Below are positions 14,430 to 23,146 of a stretch of DNA of 64,000 bases, in pieces; the stretch's first letter is position 1, and each line of letters begins with the position of its first letter. The notes under the pieces are model-generated. The model was not told the origin of the DNA. It made no database searches and saw only the letters and a program-made list of their open reading frames with translations. This stretch comes from Ustulina deusta (Eukaryota > Ascomycota > Sordariomycetes > Xylariales > Xylariaceae): NCBI GenBank assembly GCA_023159155.1, contig JAJNNX010000065.1, positions 1-64,000 on the forward strand. The letters are read 5' to 3'. Both the position numbers and the translations under genes were made by a program.

Positions 14430-15110
14430 TTTTGTTGTGATTATTATGAACTTAATAAAGTAACTAAAAAAAGAGCTTATTTGTTACCTAATGTTTAGGA
14501 CTAGATTTAAAAGGTAGTAGGACATTTATAGTATATTTTTATTAATCTAAAAAATAGATTTTGGCAAATCTAAATAAACAAGGCCAATAAAAAAAAGATA
14601 GCGTTTGTTATATTATTTGGTATATATAAATAGTTTGTAATACTGTTTAGATTTTATAATATATTTGCTACTTTTTAAGCTTTGATTTAAAAGATTATTA
14701 AACTTTTTAAAAATTGGTTAGCTGGCTTATTAAATGATATTATTATATAGGCTAAAACTTGTAAAAAGTTGTTTAAGCAATATAGATTATTGTTTATACG
14801 TTTTGTAAAATATAATATAATTGTTAATATATTAAAGTTATTATTGTTTATACTTGGAAGTACTTTTTTAAGCTTTAATATTTTTTGTAAAAGTATTAAG
14901 GCTGATTTAGCAAAGGTTGTTGCTATAAAAGATTGTTTAGAACTAATAATAATAACTAAAATATATGTTTTTATTAATGCGGCAAAATATTTTAGGTATT
15001 TAATTAGTAATTATTTATTTGTTATAGAACTATTTATTAAAGCTTTTACTGGAGCGCTTAAAAATATACCTATTAAGCTAGATTATGTAGCAAAAGGGGC
15101 ATAAATGTAT
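14430..15110 (+). pseudogene. Ty3/gypsy reverse transcriptase remnant
   Basis: In one forward frame, interrupted by stops, DYYELNKVTKKRAYLLPN lies near 14,440, then FWQI near 14,560, GLLNDIII near 14,727 (the catalytic LDD box, with Asp changed to Asn), and an open stretch of about 111 codons at 14,769-15,104 carrying the conserved tail of the gypsy RT (LGS, then a KADLAKVVAIKD-like segment). This longest open frame in the repeat block is a remnant, not a gene. Confidence 0.8.
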
Positions 15111-15179
15111 ATCTGTAATTTTATTACTATAATACCGATTGTATAACTGTTTAGTTAACGTTTACTTTTTGTTATGGAT

Positions 15180-15540
15180 ATAGATTTTAGTTAATTTTAT
15201 GTAGGAGCGTGTCTAATATAGCTATATATGTATGGTAACAAGTTGGTACTCCACCCTGTAGCCTATTTTTTAAAAAAGCTATAAGTAACTTAGTTGCAAT
15301 ATTCTATTTAAAAGTATGAATTGTTAGTTATTATATTGGTTTTTTAGTACTAGAAGCACTAGGTTAAAGGTAAAAAAATAACTGTTTATATAGATTATAA
15401 GTTATTATTAATTTTTTGTATTAAAATAGAATAGCTAGCATATATTGTGCGTTTTTTTAATACTATTAAATACTATGCTATATATATTATATATTGTATA
15501 GGCAAATCGAACGTTTTAGCTAATTAATTATTAAAGCTAC
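15180..15540 (+). pseudogene. Ty3/gypsy RNase H remnant
   Basis: HPVAYFLKKL occurs near 15,255, followed by a KYELLVI-like segment near 15,315 and GKSNVLAN near 15,500. This matches the order HPVAYxSKKL, YEKELLA and GKxNxxAD of gypsy RNase H. Several stops interrupt the frame. Confidence 0.75.
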
Positions 15541-17042
15541 TAGAAAAGATCTATCTAAGCTTTGAATAGCTTAAATATTAAGAGAGTTATATAGCTAGTT
15601 TAGCTATAATTAGTAATAAAGTTTTATTTATATTATAGCTGTAATAGCTAAACTGTATAGATTTTTAGGCAATATTAGAATTTTTACGTTTTAATGCTAA
15701 TTTGTTACTTAATATACTATTAGAATGGGTAGAATAATATTTTTTTATTTAATAAGGCAAGTTATATAAAGTAGCAATATATTTAAAGGCTTTAGGTGAT
15801 TTGCTATATGTAGCTAGAACTGCCTTATATACTAAGAATTTTTTCGAAATATTAGAAATAAAAAATATATATATTAACTATAGCTATATTACTGTTAGAG
15901 TAATATTAAAAAAAGCAAATAAATATTTCTAGCATTTTAAAATAACTTTAATTAGTTAATAAATTATTGCTAAATACTTATAATATTAACTAATAAAGGC
16001 ACTTAGTAATAAATTGCTTGATTTATAACTTATTATATCTTTTGTTTTATTAATTTGTTAGGCTATAAATCATACTTTTATAGCTAACTTTAAAATATTA
16101 GTTTGTATTAAATATATTACTGGATAGGTTAAAGTAAAGCTTGTGCTTAATATTTTATTTAAAATAATTTGATTTTTACTAATTTATATTAGAAAGATTT
16201 TTGGTTACCTAAAGGAATAGATTAGCAATAATGCTAGTATATTTATAAGTAATAAAACTATTGTTTAGCATAAATTTAACAGATCAATTATAAAACTAAT
16301 TATATTAGGGCAGCTATAAGCAAATAGCAAGGTTAAAAAAGCTAACGGTAATATTAAGCGTACTATGTTATAAAAAGCTTTAGTTTAATAATATTTTAAT
16401 TTTTAGATTTTGTTAAGGTTAGTAGTACATATTTATAACTGCGTACCTAAGCTGTCCAGATATAATAGTTATTTTTTAATGTTTGGAATTTAATTGTTAT
16501 AATAGTAGTTAATAATTAATATAGCTAACTATATTTAAGACCTAACCGAAAGAAAAGATATTAAATATTAGAAAGAATTGGTAATATATTACAAAGTATT
16601 AACTGCAAAAGATTATTTTAATAGTTTAAAAGCTTTAAAAAACTAAATATGGGTATATTTACAAAAAAAGAAAGAACTTATTTAGATTTATACTATAGAA
16701 AATTAGGTATTACAGGTTTGGTAATACATAGATAAGTTAGAACTATATTATAATAGACTTTGGGCTATTACTAGTTATTATTATAACAATATATACTAAT
16801 TTTGAAGTCCTAGTAATATTTAGTTTATTAATAAGTATAACAAAAATAATCTATACTTGGCTTATAGTAAGGATAGCTACTTAGTAAAAAGTCTATAATA
16901 TACTAGTAAGACTATATTAAAAAGAGATTATTAGCGGTTAAAAAATATATTATAATAAAAAAGTTTGTAATAACTTTATTTATAGCTATATTAGGCAATA
17001 GGTTATAAGATGACTAAAATAGTTATTTAATAAAAAAATGAT

Positions 17043-17295
17043 TATAAATCCTATTACTATTGGCTTTTATTAAAGTTAATCTATTAAGTTAGTACAATAG
17101 TACATGCATAAAAAGGCACTATATATAGCCTTTAGGCACTAGGTACCAACCCACCTAATTAAGGGCATAAATACCTTGCACTTCTGTTAAATACCCTAGT
17201 TAGTTTTCTTTTACAACTATACTTAATATAGACCTTTAGATCAGACCTAGCGACACCAAGTGACTAGTTCTGTAGAGGGACCGTATCAAGGCACA
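17043..17295 (+). repeat. 3' LTR of element 2 (253 bp)
   Basis: It begins TATAAATCCT (the mutated form of TGTGGATCCC) and ends AAGGCACA. CTAG follows at once, matching the CTAG just before the 5' LTR. Its right half is less mutated than its left half. Confidence 0.85.
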
Positions 17296-18043
17296 CTAGC
17301 AAGCTTGTAAATAAATACTTTACAGAGGCAAAATAGGACCTATAAAAAATAATAATAAATAAGGCGATCTAAACACATATATGCGGTACGCTCTATAACA
17401 CTAAATCTGACAGCAGACCAACCTATCCAGACAGACTGACCAACCTATATAGACTGACTAACCTATATAGACTGACCAACCTATCTAGACCCCCCAAAGG
17501 CCCCCCGATGATACCTATCAGAAGGACAGGGTGTTTTTATTATGATGATGCATTTGTTTTTGACGTCCTGTGTGACTTGAGTATATACAACGTAGCCCAG
17601 GTACCTACTATAGCTTATCGATATGAAATAGGAATGCGAGGTACTTACTGGTACCTATAGTACTTACCTAATCGGGAATTGTCCCCCATCCCATGCAAGA
17701 GGCACGCGACGGGGTGCCTCCAAGTCACCCCACAATCGGGCAGGCAGCCAACGAGAAGTTAGTGCACGAGACTGCCAGGTACCTAAGCCCTAACTGAAAC
17801 AGCCCATCTTGATTGTCTTGGGTAACTGACTTAAGTATTTACACTGACGTCGTGACATTGGGTCGCTCTGCCATCACCACCACAACCACAACCACAACCT
17901 CGATAAACAAAAGCGCACACATTGACTCGCTCCATGGTCAGCGTGTCCACCACATAACACCATAACCAAAAACGCCAATTCACGGCTGCCTATCCGGCTT
18001 TGGCATCTCGTCCAACAGCAAGCCACCGTAGCGAAGTGCCGCC
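17296..18043. other. Boundary between AT-rich repeats and gene-rich DNA; upstream region of the Vam7-like gene
   Basis: Base composition changes sharply at about 17,300-17,500 from AT-dominated to balanced. The stretch holds an 18-bp tandem repeat (17,413-17,490), several GGTACCT-type motifs (about 17,600-17,780) and an AACCACAACCACAAC run near 17,880. No gene is seen. The last 200 bp, rich in C and A, is a plausible promoter and 5' leader for the gene at 18,044. Confidence 0.7.
17413..17490. repeat. 18-bp tandem repeat, about four copies
   Basis: The unit GACTGACCAACCTATATA occurs at 17,434, 17,452 and 17,470, with a diverged copy before the first. It sits exactly at the AT-rich/GC-balanced junction. 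Confidence 0.85.
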
Positions 18044-19141
18044 ATGGCGCCGCCGGCCGAGATCACGATCCCCACGACGTCGCTGCACACGCCCGCCGAC
18101 GGCTCCAAGCCGTACACGCTCTACAACACCACGCTGCGGCTTCCCCTGCGCACCTACGTCGTCCAGAAGCGGTACTCCGAGTTCGCCGCCCTGCACAGCA
18201 CCCTGACCGCCCTCGTCGGCGCCCCTCCCCCGGCGCCGCTGCCCGCCAAGTCGTGGTTCAAGTCCACCCTCAACTCGCCCGAGCTGACCGAAGACCGCCG
18301 CCGCTGCCTCGAGGCCTACCTCCGCGCCATCGCCGAGTCCCCCGACCGCAGGTGGCGCGACACGCCTGCCTGGCGCACCTTTCTCAACCTGCCCGCCCTC
18401 AGCAGCGCTGGCAACAGTGCCGCGAGCGTGCGAGGCGGTTACGGCGTCCCGAACAGAGACGCCGCCAACGCCGCCGCCGCACAGGACCCCGGCACGTGGC
18501 TCGACCTGCACGCCGAGATGAAGAGGGACTTCCAGGAGACCCGCCGATGTCTGGCGAGACGGGACGCCGCGACAGAGAATGCCGTCGCCCTCGAGGCAGG
18601 GTCGGCCGCGAAGAAGGCCCTCGTAAAAGCCGGCGGGCTGTTGACGTGTCTGCGGGACGGGCTGAAGTACATGGAGGATGCGAGACGGCTGGGCGATGGC
18701 GAGATCCGCCGGCGGAAAGACCTGCTCGCTGCTGCCCGCGTCGATAGGGAAGACCTGGACAAGCTGAGCTCTACCATCTCCGCCGCCGCTAAGGCCGCCC
18801 TCAGAGGCGGCGCCCCGTCGGCGGCGGACAAGGCCGCGCTCATCGGGAACGCCGCCGCCAAAGGTCGCGGGAGGGTCCTCGGCGCCCCGCTCCCCGAGAC
18901 CGAACAGACGAGAGAGCTGGACAATCAGGGCGTCGCGCAGCTCCAGAAACAGATGATGCAGGACCAGGATCATGACGTCGAGGCCCTGAACAAGATCATC
19001 CGCCGCCAGAGGGAGATGGCCGAGGCCATCCATGTCGAGGTCGAGGCGCAGACCAGGATGCTCGATCACGTCAATACTCAGGCCGACGTCCTCGCCGGTA
19101 AGGTCAATGTCGCCAAGAACCGCGCCAACAAGATTTCGTGA
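18044..19141 (+). CDS. vam7: Vam7-like vacuolar SNARE (PX domain plus Qc-SNARE)
   Basis: This 365-aa single-exon protein has an N-terminal PX domain (about residues 5-115) with the phosphoinositide-binding RYSEF segment at 43-47 and the proline-rich PxxP loop at about 60-68. A C-terminal Qc-SNARE helix covers about residues 300-365, with Gln336 in the expected zero-layer position. There is no transmembrane segment. PX plus soluble Qc-SNARE is the architecture of yeast Vam7, which binds PI3P on the vacuole and joins the HOPS-dependent SNARE complex for homotypic vacuole fusion. The start has a good context (GCCGCCATGG). The gene lies about 750 bp from the RIP-degraded retrotransposon, yet its frame is intact and GC-rich. 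Identification rests on domain order and motifs and is firm. Confidence 0.92.
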   Translation: MAPPAEITIPTTSLHTPADGSKPYTLYNTTLRLPLRTYVVQKRYSEFAALHSTLTALVGAPPPAPLPAKSWFKSTLNSPELTEDRRRCLEAYLRAIAESPDRRWRDTPAWRTFLNLPALSSAGNSAASVRGGYGVPNRDAANAAAAQDPGTWLDLHAEMKRDFQETRRCLARRDAATENAVALEAGSAAKKALVKAGGLLTCLRDGLKYMEDARRLGDGEIRRRKDLLAAARVDREDLDKLSSTISAAAKAALRGGAPSAADKAALIGNAAAKGRGRVLGAPLPETEQTRELDNQGVAQLQKQMMQDQDHDVEALNKIIRRQREMAEAIHVEVEAQTRMLDHVNTQADVLAGKVNVAKNRANKIS

Positions 19142-20358
19142 CCGGACGCGACGCTCGGGCTCGTCGCTTGGTGTGTCCTCGTCTGTCTGCTTGCTGCTGC
19201 GGGTGGAGTGAAAGGCGCTCGATTCGCCCCGGCTTTCGTTCGAGTGCGTGAGGTCAAGTATTTCGCATCGTCCCGATGGGTGCTGACGTGGCTGGACCTA
19301 CATCATTGACATTGGCTTGGACGTCGGGCGGCTATGGATCTGTTTAGCTATATATTCATCATTGCATAGGCGAGCGAGGGTTTGTCTTCATTTTCTGGAC
19401 ATGGACATGGACATGGAACGGAGTTCAATCCCCCTTTTTATTTTTTATTTTTTTTATACCATAGCCGGACTCTGCCTCTGAACATGACATAAGCACTTGA
19501 TACCAATAGACTATCCCATTCATTCATTCATCCATTTCTAATCTCCACCGATGATTCGTGGGAAGCTACATGTGGCTGCGATGCGATAGTTTCAGGGTGG
19601 GATAGCTTCTTTGGGCACTTCCTAGGAACAAACTATTCAACTTTTGACATGGATCTCGATAACTTCCGGGGAGAGAAGAATAGCTGGCGATGGATGGTCT
19701 TTCTTTCTCTCTACGGTTTACCTACCTCCCCACCTCTATATCATCGTGCGTCGGAACATCGCCGTGTTGCTAATTCACATTCGTGGGGAATCCGTACGAG
19801 CCCCTCTACTTGGGATGACAGGAACGCGACTAAGTAGCCGAGCTTGGGGATTCCACGCTCAAAACGAGGGGTCAGTCAATGTTGGTCGTGATGAAGGACA
19901 GAGGGCAAAACGAGGAAGTAGATATTCGGGATATCAACCTTTCAAGTTGCTCGGCGGTGCAATCCTTATTCGGACTATCTTCGCCCGAGGTACCCCCTGT
20001 CACTACCGTATCGCTAGGTGAAAAGCAAAAGTGGCTGGTTGTTCGGGCGTGTGGTTGGTTGGTGGGTCGGTGTTCGACGGGTTCGTCTGCATACATGTAG
20101 AAGATTATCAGTTAACCGCACAGTTAGTAGTACCTACTTCGGTTCCTCGGTTCGACCCTTGCATGTGGCTCCGCTTGCTGCACGGTCTTTTCTTTTTGTA
20201 TCATGCTAGCGAGCTTTGTAGTATCCCTAGATTTAGGTACCTAAAGGCAGAGTAGAGTTGTTGTTATGATTTATTTGGTTGGGTTTGTGGCAAGACAATC
20301 CGATGTGGGAGTCGCTTACAAGATAATTATTTGTACTGCTTTTCGTGTTTATATCTAT

Positions 20359-20395
<37 letters not shown>

Positions 20396-21359
20396 TTATA
20401 TATATATATATATATATATAATGTTAGCATAATATTATGCTTAGATGGTTGTTAATACATGTAATATTGAGAGACTTTGACCAAGAATATCATGTACTGC
20501 TTTAATGTATTAAGCAAAGGCAAGTTATGTTTGGGGTTTATGCCACTTATAGCCCCGCCATGTATAATAGAGCTAATTGTGGATGCCCAGACCTCAAGTC
20601 ACGGACCGAGACTACTAACCTACCTATCATGGCCGCCTCGAGCCTTTAAATCACAAACATCGAGTTTTGCGGACTACTACCTCGAAACAGGTTTTGACCT
20701 TACTAATATTCCCCAGAGGGGGCGGGGAGTAGATGGGTACCTTACACGCCGCGGTTGTATAGATTCAGTCCAGACAAACCCTACATTGTGGTCGTATTAT
20801 TCAACCCTGGGTGTATTAAGGTACTGTACACCGGCGTCTCTAGCAAGCCCAATGAAACGGTAAAGAAAGAGGCGTTGAGAGGCCCTCTGCCTGGAATGAT
20901 AACAATCATGTGATGATCAGCTGTTATATGCCTTGTCAAGGAGTCCGTGGGTGACACGACACCCCGGAAGGCGGGGGAATATGCAGCACTCGGATACGAC
21001 GCGGGGGGGATTACCGCTATAGCGGAAGGGTCGACGTCGAATCTCCCCGGTATAAGTATAAGCCGGTGTAAGCCGGTGTCTATGTAGTGTAGGTCGCCGG
21101 GTCGGTTTCGATCAAGATCGATCTCTTGCTTCCAACACCCAGCAGTGTAGTACCTAGTCTAGGTAGGTACCTCTCCTGATTTGCCACCGTAGTGTGTCAT
21201 TGCCAAGTTGTATGTGCATGTGCATAATGTTGGAGCCTGTTGGCTGTGCGTCCAGATAGATGGCCCAAAAAAAAACATCGTTCGACTTTTTCCGATTCTG
21301 CCGCCTTCGTTGACCTTCTTCGATGGACGTGAAAGAAGAAGTGGACGTGGAAGGGGAAA
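19142..21359. other. Intergenic, no gene recognised
   Basis: The stretch contains a (CA)n(TA)n compound microsatellite at 20,362-20,420, a GGACAT triplicate at about 19,398 and TAGGTACCT-type motifs near 20,233 and 21,150-21,175. Open frames up to 128 codons (20,477-20,863) show no family motif and look like chance frames. The region just before 21,360 is the likely promoter of the next gene. Confidence 0.6.
20362..20420. repeat. (CA)n(TA)n compound microsatellite
   Basis: About 15 AC units are followed by GCAT and about 12 TA units. Confidence 0.95.
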
Positions 21360-22790
21360 ATGGTCGCTGATGATAACCCGTTTGTGCGATTCAAGAATCA
21401 TATTGATAGTAACGTACGTCGTGGCTTGGACGTCCTCTTCGGGTCGTCTGTGGCTCCATCAACATCAACATCAACAACATCATCAACAACATCACCAACA
21501 ACAACAACGAAAACAGTAACAGCGTCGACTTCGCCGCTATCAGTATCGCCACCATCAAGTCTACATTCTACAATGTCCGACACTTCATCCACCAGAGCGT
21601 CCAACGCCGCAACCTCCGACCACCACCACACCACCTCCCCCACCTCTCCCACCTCTTCCCTTGCCCCTTCTACCACCACCGCTTCCGCGGACGACGTCCA
21701 CACCTGGGCCGTCCACTCCCCCTACTCGCCCCTCAACCTGCAGCACCTGCGGCAGCCCACGCCCCGCGACGCCCCCCGCGCCTGCGATGGTCTCTTCACG
21801 TTCCGCGATGCCTTCGAGGACCTCCTCGTCGCCGGGTCCGGGGAGCCGCTGCCCACGGCGCACACGGTCGGGTGGAAGAAGTGCTGGCAAGGGAGCGACC
21901 GGATCCCGCGCGGGCGCGTCAACGCCGCGAACTGGGTCAACGGGCTCGGGGTCCTCGGTCTGTGGGACGCGTATTTCTCCTTGGAGACGGGCACGGGCAC
22001 GGGCACGGGGAGGGAGGTGTACCGGGACGAGCGGGATCGGTTCCAGAGACGGCTGAGGTATCGCGGCGGCGAGGCCGGCGGCCCGTTTGTGTCCGTGTCG
22101 GCCGGGCCCGGGGTGAGGGTCGGGGTGGAAGGATGGGGGCGAGAGCGGGGCGAGGGGATGGGGATGGGGGTGACGAGGGGCCACTTCGATGCTAGAGGAG
22201 TCTGGGACGGCGCCTGGAGGGGCCGGTGGGAGGTCGGAGGGGAAGACCGCCGCCGGGATGGAGGAGATGCCGATGTCGAGGACGAGCTTTACCGGGCCGG
22301 CAACAACAACAACGCGGCGGAATCGAGCGCGGCGTCGTCGTCCCATGCGGACTCGGATTCGAATGCCAAAGACCTGACAGTGGCCGTCCCAGCCGGACTG
22401 CGCAAGCCTCTCGCTTCCGCGCCCGAGACGACGACCACCGTGTACGCCGACGGCAGCAGACGCGTGACGAAGACGGAGCGGATCGAGCGCGACGGCAGGA
22501 CGGAAATCCTGACGACGGAGCACCTCTACGACGCCGACGGGAACCTCCTGTCCGAGAGCCGCGGGACGTCCAAGACGCAGACCTGGTCCGGCAGCCTGCC
22601 CGGTGCCAGTGCCGGGGCCTCGTTTTCTTGGTCTTGGAATAGTCGCGGTTCTGGCACGACGCAGGAAGGCGGGGGGGACAAGGACAACTCGTCCGAGGGA
22701 GAGACGGACGGAGATGGGAATGGGAATGGGAATGGGCGTTGGGGGGGAGATCGTAAAGATGGGAAGAGTGGGTGGTTTTGGCAGCGATGA
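21360..22790 (+). CDS. Conserved-looking hypothetical protein with low-complexity Ser/Thr linker
   Basis: This is a 476-aa single-exon frame. The N-terminus (NPFVRFKNHIDSNV, residues 6-19) looks like an amphipathic conserved helix. It is followed by a Ser/Thr-rich disordered linker (about 29-110), a Trp-rich segment (about 165-205, containing GWKKCW and NWVNGLGVLGLWDAYF) and Gly/Arg-rich sequence. A conserved-looking tail at about 358-420 reads VYADGSRRVTKTERIERDG, then LYDADGNLLSESRG and TWSGSLPG. The end is Gly/Asp/Asn repeats and a WFWQR terminus. There is no signal peptide or membrane segment. I do not recognise the family. The repeated charged beta-rich motif near the C-terminus suggests a real domain. 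A long GC-rich frame, codon use like the neighbouring genes and an ATG in acceptable context support coding. It is convergent with Nop4. Confidence 0.75.
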   Translation: MVADDNPFVRFKNHIDSNVRRGLDVLFGSSVAPSTSTSTTSSTTSPTTTTKTVTASTSPLSVSPPSSLHSTMSDTSSTRASNAATSDHHHTTSPTSPTSSLAPSTTTASADDVHTWAVHSPYSPLNLQHLRQPTPRDAPRACDGLFTFRDAFEDLLVAGSGEPLPTAHTVGWKKCWQGSDRIPRGRVNAANWVNGLGVLGLWDAYFSLETGTGTGTGREVYRDERDRFQRRLRYRGGEAGGPFVSVSAGPGVRVGVEGWGRERGEGMGMGVTRGHFDARGVWDGAWRGRWEVGGEDRRRDGGDADVEDELYRAGNNNNAAESSAASSSHADSDSNAKDLTVAVPAGLRKPLASAPETTTTVYADGSRRVTKTERIERDGRTEILTTEHLYDADGNLLSESRGTSKTQTWSGSLPGASAGASFSWSWNSRGSGTTQEGGGDKDNSSEGETDGDGNGNGNGRWGGDRKDGKSGWFWQR

Positions 22791-23146
22791 TGGATTGGGG
22801 ACTGAATTCCCTTTTGTTTTTTTCCTGGGCGTGATTGGGACTGTTTTGTTGTTACTGGAGTCTTGGGTTCGTATAAAATTAATGGTACTAGGACGGTAGG
22901 GCGGTGTCGCGTGGTATCACCCGTCTCCAGTCCAGGCTTTGGGTTTGCGTAGTACTGAATCAGAATGCCCCCATGATTCAATGAGTCAACGAATCAATCG
23001 ATTATTACCTTCATGTGACATTCTTCTCACCACGGTACGTCTTGGGGTTGAAATGAAAGTAACTTTGAACTCTGCATTCAAGATTTTGGATCGTGCTTTG
23101 ATTATCCCGCTAGAGCTCACTAGGCGCATTTTATCGATTTCTCTGC
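22791..23146. other. Convergent intergenic spacer
   Basis: This 356-bp spacer lies between the 3' ends of the hypothetical gene (+) and Nop4 (-). Nothing beyond the likely 3' UTRs of both genes is seen. Confidence 0.6.

Larger units (their letters stand above)
11606..17295 (+). mobile_element. RIP-degraded Ty3/gypsy LTR retrotransposon (element 2)
   Basis: A 5.69-kb element is bounded by two 253-bp LTRs (11,606-11,858 and 17,043-17,295). Going left to right it carries a gag zinc knuckle (13,221-13,262), reverse transcriptase remnants (about 14,440-15,100) and an RNase H remnant (about 15,180-15,540). The order RT then RNase H and the RT motif style (DYxELNKVTKK, then LNDIII for the catalytic LDD box) are those of Ty3/gypsy. 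All frames are cut by many TAG/TAA stops of the kind made from CAG, CAA and TGG by C-to-T or G-to-A change. A candidate target duplication, (A)CTAG, lies on both sides. The copy is dead. An integrase region probably follows RNase H but I could not fix its motifs. Confidence 0.85.

Noticed and set aside
14769..15104. 111-codon open frame inside element 2
   Set aside because: It is the surviving part of the gypsy reverse transcriptase frame with stops on both sides, so it is part of a dead element and not a gene.
17990..19069. 359-codon minus-strand frame opposite the Vam7-like gene
   Set aside because: Antisense shadow of a GC-rich gene. The plus strand has PX and SNARE motifs; the minus strand has none.
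20477..20863. 128-codon frame downstream of the Vam7-like gene
   Set aside because: Composition resembles intergenic DNA, with no motif or leader features.
21585..22523. 312-codon minus-strand frame within the hypothetical gene
   Set aside because: Low-complexity Gly/Arg/Pro antisense shadow caused by high GC content.
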